This document shows, piece after piece, positions 6,534 to 13,829 of a DNA stretch of 15,801 nucleotides (the stretch's first letter is position 1; each line of letters begins with the position of its first letter). The notes under the pieces were generated by a model. It did not search any database. It saw only the letters and a program-made list of their open reading frames with translations, and was not told the origin of the DNA. The DNA comes from QWPN01 sp044360305. GTDB taxonomy: Bacteria > Planctomycetota > Planctomycetia > Pirellulales > UBA1268. Where the stretch lies: the NCBI GenBank assembly GCA_044360305.1, contig JBIKKQ010000075.1, positions 1 through 15,801 of the forward strand. Direction: 5' to 3'. Both the position numbers and the translations under genes were made by a program.

Positions 6534-7364
6534 ATGCTCGACCAATTCGACAAGATCACGGAGGCGGCCGCCAGCATCGCCGGCCGCTGGCCGCACCGGC
6601 CCGCCGCGGGCATCATCCTCGGCAGCGGCCTCGGCGGGATCGCGTCCACGCTCGCCGACCGGGTGACGATCCCCTACGACGAGATCCCGCACTTCGCCCG
6701 CTCCACGGCCCACGGCCACGCCGGCCAACTGGTCTGTGGCCTGCTGGCGGGCACCCCGGTGATCGTGATGGAGGGGCGGCAGCACGCCTACGAGGGCTAT
6801 CCGCTGGCGCAGATCACCTTTCCCGTGCGCGTGCTCCAGCGGCTCGGGGCCGGCCTGCTGGTCGTCACCAACGCCTGCGGCGGGCTGAACCCGCTGTATC
6901 GCACCGGCGACCTGATGATCATCGACGACCACATCAACCTGATGAACGACAACCCGCTCGTCGGCATCAACGACGAGCGGCTCGGGCCGCGGTTTCCCGA
7001 CATGTCGGCCCCCTACGACCCGCGGCTCATCGACACCGCCCTGGCCGCGGCCCGGCGGGCCGACTTCGTCGCCCAGCGCGGCGTCTATGTGGCGGTGACC
7101 GGCCCGAATCTGGAGACCCGGGCCGAGTACCGGTTTCTGCGCGGCATCGGCGCCGACGTCGTCGGGATGTCCACGGTGCCGGAGGTGATCGTCGCCGTCC
7201 ATGCCGGCCTGAAGGTGCTCGGCATCTCCGTGATCACCGACATGTGCCTGCCGGACGCCCTCGAGGTCGCCAGCGTCGAGAAGATCCTCGGCGTGGCCCG
7301 GTCCGCCGAGCCCAAGCTTCAGACCCTGATCACGGCGGCCGTCGCCGCCCACGTCCATTCCTGA
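6534..7364 (+). CDS. purine nucleoside phosphorylase (trimeric PNP family), altered specificity residues
   Basis: Phosphorolysis of purine nucleosides to base and ribose-1-phosphate (purine salvage). The 276 residues align throughout with human-type PNP: ILGSGLGGI (28-36, phosphate-binding Ser31), GHAGQLVCG (61-69), EGRQHAYEGYPL (80-91, His84), VTNACGGLN (111-119), RFPDMSAPYD (153-162), TGPNLETRAEY (189-199, Glu194) and GMSTVPEV (211-218). Three positions differ from 6-oxopurine enzymes. The Asn of human TNK (N243) is Asp236, the usual Phe before Glu is Leu193, and the 5'-OH-binding His257 is Val248. Asp and Val at these positions are what methylthioadenosine phosphorylase has, so the true substrate may be a 6-aminopurine nucleoside. 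ATG 6534 has a GGAG 6 bases upstream. A GTG at 6498 overlapping the previous stop is the alternative. Confidence 0.88.
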   Translation: MLDQFDKITEAAASIAGRWPHRPAAGIILGSGLGGIASTLADRVTIPYDEIPHFARSTAHGHAGQLVCGLLAGTPVIVMEGRQHAYEGYPLAQITFPVRVLQRLGAGLLVVTNACGGLNPLYRTGDLMIIDDHINLMNDNPLVGINDERLGPRFPDMSAPYDPRLIDTALAAARRADFVAQRGVYVAVTGPNLETRAEYRFLRGIGADVVGMSTVPEVIVAVHAGLKVLGISVITDMCLPDALEVASVEKILGVARSAEPKLQTLITAAVAAHVHS

Positions 7365-7383
7365 TCCTGAGGAGACCGTCGTC

Positions 7384-8463
7384 ATGAGCAAGCCGATCCG
7401 GATACTCGTCGTGGGCTGCGGCCACATGGGCATCTCCCACGCCAAGGCCTACCACGCCCTGCCCGAGTTCGAGATCGTCGGCGTCGTCGCCCGCGGGGAG
7501 AAGTCGCGCCGGGCGCTGCTCGCCGCCCTCGGCGCCGACTACCCGCAGTTCTCCGACTACGCCACGGCGCTGGCGGCCACCCGGCCGGACGCCGTGTCGA
7601 TCAACACCTATCCCGACACCCATGCCGACTACGCCAAGCGGGCCTTCGCCGCCGGCTGCCACGTGTTCCTGGAGAAGCCCGTCGCCGTCACGGTCGCCGA
7701 GGCCGAGGAGGTGGTCGCGGCCGCCAAGCAGGCGGGGAAGAAACTCGTCGTCGGCTACATCCTCCGGGTCCATCCGACGTGGAAGAAGTTCATCGAGACC
7801 GCACGGACGCTGGGCAAGCCGCTGGTGATGCGCATGAACCTCAACCAGCAGTCCTCAGGCGACATGTGGAAGACCCACAAGTCGCTGATGGACTCGATGT
7901 CGCCGATCGTCGACTGCGGCGTGCACTACGTCGACGTGATGTGCCAGATGACCCGGTCGCGGCCGATCCGCGTGAGCGCCATCGGAGCCCGGCTCACCGA
8001 CGAACTGGTGCCGGGCATGTACAACTACGGCAACCTGCAGGTAACGTTCGCCGACGGTTCGGTCGGCTGGTACGAGGCCGGCTGGGGCCCGATGATGAGC
8101 GACGTCGCCTACTTCGTGAAGGACGTGGTCGGGCCCAAGGGCTGCGTGAGCATCGCGGGGGTCAAGGAGGGGGATGCCTCCAGCGACGACGTCGAGGCCC
8201 ACACCAAGGCCGCGCTGCTCCGGCTGCACCATGCCGACCTCGCGGCCGACGGCACGTTCGCCCGCAAGGACGAGCTGATCGACTGCTCGGGCGAGCCCGA
8301 CCACGACGGCCTCTGCCTGCTGGAGCAGAAGTTCTTCCTCGATGCGATCCAGCACGACCGCGACATCGGCGATCACATGGCCGACGCCGTGAACAGCCTG
8401 CGGATCGTGCTCGCGGCGGACGAGGCATTCAAGACCGGCCGCACCGTCGAGCTTCCCGGCTGA
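7384..8463 (+). CDS. Gfo/Idh/MocA family NAD(P)-dependent oxidoreductase
   Basis: A 359-residue two-domain dehydrogenase. The N-terminal Rossmann fold shows ILVVGCGHMGISHA (7-20), and the EKP motif (97-99) with the catalytic-type Lys98 follows the AGCHVFLEKPVAV consensus. The C-terminal domain contains DCGVHYVDVM (177-186), matching the D-x-x-x-H active-site pattern of the family (Asp177, His181). No Tat or Sec signal precedes the Rossmann strand, so unlike many planctomycete paralogues it should be cytoplasmic. Members oxidise or reduce sugars, inositols and related compounds. The substrate cannot be deduced. A GAGGAGA Shine-Dalgarno lies before ATG 7384, and the gene is 19 bases after the phosphorylase, so co-transcription is likely. 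A metabolic link, for example handling of the released sugar, is only a speculation. Confidence 0.9.
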   Translation: MSKPIRILVVGCGHMGISHAKAYHALPEFEIVGVVARGEKSRRALLAALGADYPQFSDYATALAATRPDAVSINTYPDTHADYAKRAFAAGCHVFLEKPVAVTVAEAEEVVAAAKQAGKKLVVGYILRVHPTWKKFIETARTLGKPLVMRMNLNQQSSGDMWKTHKSLMDSMSPIVDCGVHYVDVMCQMTRSRPIRVSAIGARLTDELVPGMYNYGNLQVTFADGSVGWYEAGWGPMMSDVAYFVKDVVGPKGCVSIAGVKEGDASSDDVEAHTKAALLRLHHADLAADGTFARKDELIDCSGEPDHDGLCLLEQKFFLDAIQHDRDIGDHMADAVNSLRIVLAADEAFKTGRTVELPG

Positions 8464-8465
8464 CG

Positions 8466-8495
8466 GCCTGCCGGATCGGGGCAGAAAAGGCAGGC
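8466..8495 (+). terminator. hairpin directly after the oxidoreductase gene
   Basis: A perfect 7-base stem, GCCTGCC (8466-8472) with GGCAGGC (8489-8495), around a 16-base loop, beginning 3 bases after the stop codon. There is no T-run, but the position is that of a transcription end or mRNA-stabilising hairpin. Confidence 0.4.
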
Positions 8496-8501
8496 TCGCG
8501 C

Positions 8502-8773
8502 GTGAGCCGTGTCATACGCCTCACACTTGATTCCCGCGCACAAGCGGATCTTGTGGAATCAGCGAATACGAAGGGGTGCCCATGCCCCAGGAGCCGGCGT
8601 GAGCTGCCCAGCGTAGGCAGGATGCCGAAGCGCAGGCAGGTCCGAGAGAGCGCAGGCCGGGCACCGATCCGCCCGCCGGCGGATTGGTCGGGCCGGAGCG
8701 AACGTCCGGCGATGGGGCATGGGCACCCCGACCAGCGAACCGCGCGAGCTTCAAGTGTGAGCCGTATCAGACG
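8502..8773. repeat. about 270-base block of nested inverted repeats (possible MITE-like element)
   Basis: The block is bounded by 23-base inverted repeats, 8508-8530 and 8751-8773, matching at 20 of 23 positions (both arms contain CTCACACTTGA or its complement). Inside, a perfect 16-base pair of inverted copies, GGGGTGCCCATGCCCC (8573-8588) and its complement (8714-8729), forms a second ring. Local hairpins are also present: 8502-8524 (GTGAG/CTCAC), 8528-8561 (TGATTCC...GGAATCA enclosing ACAAG/CTTGT), 8667-8684 (ATCCGCC/GGCGGAT) and 8693-8709 (CCGGA/TCCGG). Three copies of an 11-mer (GCGYAGGCMGG) sit at 8611, 8630 and 8650. It covers nearly all of the 300-base gene-free gap here. No convincing gene lies inside and no clear target-site duplication is seen. 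A structured RNA or a dispersed non-autonomous element are both possible. Confidence 0.6.
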
Positions 8774-9549
8774 TAGGGGATCGCGCCCTTCTCGGCGGCC
8801 GAGATCTCGGCGAGCACGTCGGCCACCGCGGCCACGATAATCTCGAAATACTCGCGGCCCTGGGCCGCCGTCGCCCCCCGCGGGTCGCCGCTCCCCGTGT
8901 CGGGATGAACGTGCGACCAGGGCCGCGGCGTCCAGACGCCCGCCTGTTTGAGTCGGCCGAGCGCCCACGGCGCGGCCGACCCGGGACCGGCCTGCGATGC
9001 GACGACGAGTTCGGGGCAGAGGTGCAGGAGCAGGGCCGTCTCCATCGCACCGGCATGGTCCCCCGGTGCGGCGAAAATCCGCGCCAGCTCATCGGGCCGC
9101 ATCCGCCAGAAGTCGATGACCACGATGAACGCGCCGGTCTCGAGGGCGACGTCCCTGACGAGCGGTTTGAGGTCGTTGCCGCCGTGGGAGTTGAGGATCA
9201 CGAGCCGGTCGATGCCCTGCCGCTTCAGGCTCGTGGCCACGTCCCGTAGCAGGGCCAGCGCGGTGGCCGTCGACAGGTGGATCGTGGCCACCTGGTCCTG
9301 CTGCTGGGCGTTGTTGCCAAACGGGATCACGGGCAGCACGAGGGGGCGGGCTCCGCGGGCCGCGGCCTGATCGGCCGCGGCCTCGGCGATCGTCGCCGCC
9401 TCGATCACGTCGGTCCCGTGCGGGAGGTGGTGGTTGTGGGCCTCCGTCGCCCCCCACGGGAGCACGGCCACGTTCGGCCTCCGGTCGAGCAGCTGCCGGT
9501 AGTTGGCCTCCATGAGGACGTGGGCACGGGGCCGCGAATGCTCGGACAC
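8767..9549 (-). CDS. creatininase-family amidohydrolase
   Basis: A 260-residue metal-dependent hydrolase of the creatininase / creatinine amidohydrolase family. Metal-site residues are visible in PWGATEAHNHHLPHGTD (31-47: Glu36, His38, Asp47), in ILNSHGGND (118-126: His122), and in DHAGAMETALL (164-174: Glu170). Relatives open creatinine or act on formamides, amidated peptides or other amides. Creatininase itself has a Glu in the GHxEN motif, whereas this protein has GGN, so creatinine is not the assumed substrate. The start is GTG 9549, with an AGGGAGG Shine-Dalgarno 8 bases upstream. An internal ATG at 9513 would remove 12 residues before the conserved part. The stop codon and last residue lie inside the inverted repeat at 8751-8773. 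The gene is transcribed divergently from ileS. Confidence 0.87.
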   Translation of the reverse strand: MSEHSRPRAHVLMEANYRQLLDRRPNVAVLPWGATEAHNHHLPHGTDVIEAATIAEAAADQAAARGARPLVLPVIPFGNNAQQQDQVATIHLSTATALALLRDVATSLKRQGIDRLVILNSHGGNDLKPLVRDVALETGAFIVVIDFWRMRPDELARIFAAPGDHAGAMETALLLHLCPELVVASQAGPGSAAPWALGRLKQAGVWTPRPWSHVHPDTGSGDPRGATAAQGREYFEIIVAAVADVLAEISAAEKGAIPYV

Positions 9550-9592
9550 GGGGGCTGCCTCCCTGGGAAACCGGTCGGATGTGGACCGCTCC

Positions 9593-9598
9593 CTTGTA
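9593..9598 (-). promoter_or_regulatory. candidate extended -10 for the creatininase-family gene
   Basis: Read on the minus strand, TGG-TACAAG forms an extended -10 type motif about 44 bases before the GTG start. No recognisable -35 is seen. The same GGTACAA core occurs before gmk. Confidence 0.32.
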
Positions 9599-9626
9599 CC
9601 ACGCCCCACGGCCGCCGCCACGCCAG

Positions 9627-9642
9627 CCCCGGCCAAACGGGG
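9627..9642. other. hairpin in the middle of the divergent region
   Basis: CCCCG (9627-9631) pairs with CGGGG (9638-9642) around GCCAAA. It lies between the two candidate promoters of the 181-base region separating the creatininase-family gene from ileS. This may be chance in GC-rich DNA. Confidence 0.25.
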
Positions 9643-9669
9643 CCCCGTTCTCCCCGCCGCCGCCGCGTG

Positions 9670-9701
9670 TACGATCATGGGCCCGCGGCGGACGACGCCG
9701 C
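9670..9701 (+). promoter_or_regulatory. candidate -10 and leader hairpin upstream of ileS
   Basis: TACGAT at 9670-9675 is the most -10-like hexamer before ileS. About 10 bases later a 6-base stem GCGGCG/CGCCGC (9685-9690 with 9696-9701) with a GACGA loop would lie in the leader. Nothing like a T-box leader is present. The implied leader is about 50 bases. Confidence 0.3.
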
Positions 9702-9730
9702 CACGACCGCCCCGAGTGTGCCCCGACCCG

Positions 9731-12700
9731 ATGTTCGAACCCGTCCGCGGCAAGCCCGACTTTCCCGCCCTCGAGGCCGCCATCGCCAGGCTGTGGCGCG
9801 ACCGCGGCACCTACGCGAAGTCGCTGGAACGGCGCCGCGGGGCCCCACGGTTCGTGTTCTACGAAGGGCCGCCGACCGCCAACGGCATGCCCCATCCCGG
9901 CCACTGCCTGACCCGCACGATCAAGGATCTGTATCCGCGGTACCGGACGATGCGCGGGCAGTTCTGCGAGCGCAAGGCGGGCTGGGACACCCACGGCCTG
10001 CCGGTGGAGGTCGAGGTCTGCAAGGAGCTCGGCATCCACTCCAAGGCCGAGATCGAGGCCTACGGCGTCGAGCCCTTCATCCACAAGTGCCAGGAAAGCG
10101 TCTGGCGGTACATGAAGGAGTGGGAGACGCTCACCGAGCGGATCGGGTTCTGGATCGACCTCTCGGACGCCTACGTCACCTACCACAAGTCGTTCGTGGA
10201 GAGCGTCTGGTGGGCGCTGGCCACGCTCTTCGACCGCGGGCTGCTCTACCAGGGGCACAAGATCGTCTGGTGGTGGGCCCAGGGGGGCACGGCGCTGTCC
10301 AGCGGCGAGGTGGGCCAGGGTTACAAGGAGGTGGCCGACCCGAGCGTGTACGTCGCCTTTCCGCTGCTCGACGACGCCGGCCGGCCGACGAACCGCAGCC
10401 TCGTCGCCTGGACGACGACGCCCTGGACGCTCCCCGCCAACCAGTTCGCCGCCGTCCGGGCCGACCTGGAGTACGTCGTCCTGCGCGAGACGGCCGTGGT
10501 CGACGCGCCGGAGTACGTGATCGCCGAGCCCCTCGCGACGGCATTCGGGGAGAAGACGAAGAAGACCTTCGATGTCGTCGACCGCTTTCCTGGGGCCCAC
10601 CTCGTCGGCCGCTCCTACCTGCCCCCGTTCGACACGTTCCGCCCGGCCGGTCCTCCGGTCCTGGCGCCGCTCGCGGCAGGCGGCGTTGCAGCCGTCGCCT
10701 GGCGGGTGGTCGCGGCCGACTTCGTGACCACCGACTCCGGCACGGGCATCGTCCACGTGGCCCCGGCCTTCGGCGAGGTGGACCACGGGGTGCTCGTCGC
10801 CGAGCAGGGCCAGTTCGCGGCCGGCCGGGGCCCGGCGCTCCTCAATCCCGTCGCCCCCGACGGGACCTTCACCGACGCCTTTCCGCCGGGGAGCGGCCGG
10901 TTCGTCAAGGACTGCGACCGCGACATCACCCGCGACCTCCGCGGCCGCGACCTGCTCGTCCATCAGGAGCAGTACGTCCACGACTACCCGTTCTGCTGGC
11001 GGGCCGACAACGACCCGCTCATCCAATACCCGCGGCAGAGCTGGTTCATCCGCACGAGCCGGTTTCGCGAGCAGATGCTCGCCAACAACGCCCGGATCGA
11101 CTGGCTGCCGGAGCACATCAAGGATGGCCGGTTCGGCAACTTCCTCGAGACCAACGTGGACTGGGCGCTGTCCCGCGAGCGCTACTGGGGCACGCCGCTG
11201 CCGATCTGGAAGTGCGAGTCCAGCGGACGGATGGAGGCCATGCCGTCGTACGCGGCGCTGCTCGCCAAGCCGGGCGTCGCCGGCACCGAGGTGTTCGCCC
11301 GGGCCAAGGCCGCCCGCCCCGATCTGTGCGACGATCTCGCCGTCCACAAGCCGTACATCGACGCCGTCACCTACGACTCTCCGTTCGTGCCGGGGGCGCG
11401 GATGCGCCGCGTACCGGAGGTGATCGACTGCTGGTTCGACTCCGGCGCCATGCCTTTCGCCCAGTGGGGCTGGCCGCACGCGGGGCAGGACGAGTTCGCC
11501 GCCCAGTTCCCCGCCGACTTCATCTCCGAGGCCATCGACCAGACCCGCGGCTGGTTCTACAGCCAGCTGGCGATCAGCACGCTGCTCTTCGGCCCGCCGG
11601 CCGACGGGGAGCAGGCCGGGGCCGCGTCGGACGCCGCGGCCCGTCCCTACCCGCATCCCTTCAGGACCTGCATCGTCCTCGGCCACATGCTCGGCGAGGA
11701 CGGGGCGAAGATGTCGAAGAGCAAGCGGAACTACCGCGAGCCGACGGAGATCTTCGACACCCACGGCGCCGATGCCCTGCGCTGGTTCTTCCTCGCCGGG
11801 CAGCCTCCATGGACGAGCATCCGCTACAGCGAGCGGGCGATCCGCGAGAGCGTGCCGGAGTTTCTGCTCCGCCTCTGGAACGTGTACGCGTTCTTCGTGA
11901 TCTACGCCCGGATCGACGGCTTCGATCCCGGCAGCCTGCTCGACGGCCCCGGCACCCTCGACCATGCCGATCTCGGCCGGGCCCGCGGCTGGCGGCCGGT
12001 CGCCGACCGCGGCGAACTCGACCGCTGGATGCTCTCCGAGGTCAACGCCGTCGCGGCCTCGATGACGGCCCGGCTCGACGCCTACGACCATTTCGCCGCC
12101 GCCCAGGAGCTCGCCCGGCTCGTCGACGCGGTGAGCAACTGGTACGTCCGGCGCAGCCGCGACCGCTTCTGGGCGCCGGGACGGGCCGACGCCGGCCCGG
12201 ACACGAACGCCGAGAAGCTCGACGCCTACTGGACGCTCTACGAGACGCTGCTCGTGATCACGCGGCTGGCTGCCCCGTTCGTGCCGTTCGTGACCGAGGC
12301 CCTGTGGCAGAACCTCGCCGTGGGGCCGTTCGGCGGCCGGGTGCCGGAGAGCGTCCACCTCACCGACTATCCCGCGGGCGACGCCGCGCTCGTCGATCGG
12401 GACCTCGTGCCGCGGATGGCCCTCGTCCGCGACATCGCCTCGCTCGGCCGGGCGGCCCGGGCCGCCGAGAAGCTCAAGGTTCGCCAGCCGCTGGCGAAGG
12501 TCGAGGTGATCCTCGCGGACGACCACGGGCCGCACGCCGCCTGGCTCGAGGCCCACGCCGACCTCGTCTGCGACGAGCTCAACGTCAGGCAGTTCGAGAT
12601 CTGCCGCGAGCCCGACCGCTACATCACGCGGGCGGTGCAGCCCGATCTGAAAAAACTCGGCCCGAAGCTCGGCAAGGACCTGCCCCGGGCCCGGGCCGCG

Positions 12701-13171
12701 CTGGCGGCGGCCGACCCGCAGGCCCTGCTCGCCGCTCTCGCCCGCGACGGGCGGGCGACGCTGCCGCTGGCCGGCGGCGGCACGGCCGTGATCGAGCGGG
12801 ACGACGTCATGGTTCGCACCACGGCCAAGCCGGGCTGGGCGGCGGCCGAGAGCCCGCGGGCCGTCGTCGTCGTGTCCAGCGACCTGACGCCGGAACTCGT
12901 CGCCGAGGGGCTGGTCAACGAGGCCGTGCATGCCGTGCAGTCGCTGCGCAAGAAGCTCGACCTGGAGTTCACGGAGCGGATCGACCTGGCGTTCGTGACC
13001 GATTCCGCCGAGCTGCGCCGGGCCCTCGAGGCACATCGCGAGTCGGTCGCCGCCGAGACCCTCGCCGCGAGCCTCGTCTTCGGCCCGCTGGCCGGCGCCG
13101 CCGCGGAGGCGGTGGACGTGGATGGCCATGCCCTGTCGATCTCGATCCGCGGCCTGGGTGGCCGATCATGA
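9731..13171 (+). CDS. ileS: isoleucyl-tRNA synthetase, eukaryote-like (type 2)
   Basis: Charges tRNA-Ile with isoleucine and edits valine. The 1146 residues carry the class I signatures HPGH (55-58, in TANGMPHPGH) and KMSKS (660-664), GWDTHGLPVE near 85-95, the editing-domain strand WTTTPWTLP (227-235) and SGTGIVHVAPAFGEVDHG, and the RYWGTPLPIW segment before Cys495. The C-terminus has the NWYVRRSRDRFW anticodon-domain motif and a domain starting near PDLKKLGPKLGK (about 970), typical of type 2 enzymes, which are often insensitive to mupirocin. Cysteines that bind zinc in type 2 relatives are largely gone: WWWAQGG at 180-186, CWRAD at 422-426 and KCESSG at 494-499. ATG 9731 begins just before the conserved PDFPALE segment. 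The stop overlaps the purN ATG. Confidence 0.96.
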   Translation: MFEPVRGKPDFPALEAAIARLWRDRGTYAKSLERRRGAPRFVFYEGPPTANGMPHPGHCLTRTIKDLYPRYRTMRGQFCERKAGWDTHGLPVEVEVCKELGIHSKAEIEAYGVEPFIHKCQESVWRYMKEWETLTERIGFWIDLSDAYVTYHKSFVESVWWALATLFDRGLLYQGHKIVWWWAQGGTALSSGEVGQGYKEVADPSVYVAFPLLDDAGRPTNRSLVAWTTTPWTLPANQFAAVRADLEYVVLRETAVVDAPEYVIAEPLATAFGEKTKKTFDVVDRFPGAHLVGRSYLPPFDTFRPAGPPVLAPLAAGGVAAVAWRVVAADFVTTDSGTGIVHVAPAFGEVDHGVLVAEQGQFAAGRGPALLNPVAPDGTFTDAFPPGSGRFVKDCDRDITRDLRGRDLLVHQEQYVHDYPFCWRADNDPLIQYPRQSWFIRTSRFREQMLANNARIDWLPEHIKDGRFGNFLETNVDWALSRERYWGTPLPIWKCESSGRMEAMPSYAALLAKPGVAGTEVFARAKAARPDLCDDLAVHKPYIDAVTYDSPFVPGARMRRVPEVIDCWFDSGAMPFAQWGWPHAGQDEFAAQFPADFISEAIDQTRGWFYSQLAISTLLFGPPADGEQAGAASDAAARPYPHPFRTCIVLGHMLGEDGAKMSKSKRNYREPTEIFDTHGADALRWFFLAGQPPWTSIRYSERAIRESVPEFLLRLWNVYAFFVIYARIDGFDPGSLLDGPGTLDHADLGRARGWRPVADRGELDRWMLSEVNAVAASMTARLDAYDHFAAAQELARLVDAVSNWYVRRSRDRFWAPGRADAGPDTNAEKLDAYWTLYETLLVITRLAAPFVPFVTEALWQNLAVGPFGGRVPESVHLTDYPAGDAALVDRDLVPRMALVRDIASLGRAARAAEKLKVRQPLAKVEVILADDHGPHAAWLEAHADLVCDELNVRQFEICREPDRYITRAVQPDLKKLGPKLGKDLPRARAALAAADPQALLAALARDGRATLPLAGGGTAVIERDDVMVRTTAKPGWAAAESPRAVVVVSSDLTPELVAEGLVNEAVHAVQSLRKKLDLEFTERIDLAFVTDSAELRRALEAHRESVAAETLAASLVFGPLAGAAAEAVDVDGHALSISIRGLGGRS

Positions 13172-13773
13172 CCGCACCGCCCGTGCCGCTGCGACTCGCC
13201 GTCCTCCTCTCCGGCTCGGGCCGCACGCTCGACAACCTGCTCGACGCGATCGACGCGGGCCGGCTGCCGGCCCGCGTCGCGGCCGTCGTCTCCAGCCGGG
13301 AAGATGTCCGCGGCGTGCGGATCGCCGAGCGGGCGGGCATCCCGGTGCAGGTCCTGCCGCCGGCCGGCCGGCCCGTGGACGGCTGGAGTCAGGCGATCTT
13401 CGCCGTCTGCCGGGAGGCGCAGGCCGATCTCGTGGTCATGGCCGGGTTCCTGCACCTCGTGCGCATTCCCGCCGACTTCACCGGCCGGGTGATCAACATC
13501 CACCCCTCGCTCCTGCCCGCCTTCGGCGGCCGTGGGTTTCACGGAATGCACGTCCATCGCGCCGTCCTCGACCGCGGCTGCACCGTCTCCGGCTGCACCG
13601 TGCACCTCGTGGACGACGAATACGACCATGGCCGGATCCTGCTCCAGGAGGCCGTGCCCGTGCTCCCGGACGACAGCCCGGAGTCGCTCGCCGCCCGAGT
13701 GTTCGCCGCCGAATGCCGGGCCCTGCCCGAGGCGATCCGCCACATCGCCACCCGCAGCCACGCCAAGACCTGA
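13168..13773 (+). CDS. purN: phosphoribosylglycinamide formyltransferase
   Basis: Transfers a formyl group from 10-formyl-tetrahydrofolate to GAR, the third step of de novo purine synthesis. The 201 residues begin with the phosphate-binding LAVLLSGSGRTLDNLL (10-25), followed by DLVVMAGFLHLV (87-98). The catalytic triad matches E. coli N106/H108/D144 as Asn110, His112 (INIHPSLLP) and Asp153 (VDDEYDHG). A GGRGFHGMHVH segment (120-130) replaces the shorter loop of the E. coli enzyme; several bacterial groups have this longer form. The Asn usual after GxGS in the phosphate loop is Thr20. ATG 13168 overlaps the ileS TGA (ATGA), so it is probably coupled to ileS translation, an unusual functional pairing. 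Confidence 0.94.
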   Translation: MTAPPVPLRLAVLLSGSGRTLDNLLDAIDAGRLPARVAAVVSSREDVRGVRIAERAGIPVQVLPPAGRPVDGWSQAIFAVCREAQADLVVMAGFLHLVRIPADFTGRVINIHPSLLPAFGGRGFHGMHVHRAVLDRGCTVSGCTVHLVDDEYDHGRILLQEAVPVLPDDSPESLAARVFAAECRALPEAIRHIATRSHAKT

Positions 13774-13829
13774 AGCAATCCCCGCAAGCCCGGCCAACCC
13801 GGCCAGGCCCCGCCGAAAGGAACCGACGC

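Noticed and set aside
8611..8660. CRISPR-like array of three short repeats
   Set aside because: The units are only 11 bases with 8-9 base spacers and mismatches, far from CRISPR dimensions, and no cas gene is present.
8521..8754. 77-codon minus-strand ORF inside the inverted-repeat element
   Set aside because: Its sequence is dictated by the repeats and hairpins, there is no ribosome-binding site or domain, and it ends within the arm. It could be real only if found conserved elsewhere.
9089..13129. Very long minus-strand ORF (about 1346 codons) opposite ileS
   Set aside because: It is a GC-driven shadow of ileS. Its product is low-complexity Arg/Gly/Pro/His-rich without any domain, while the plus strand encodes a full IleRS.
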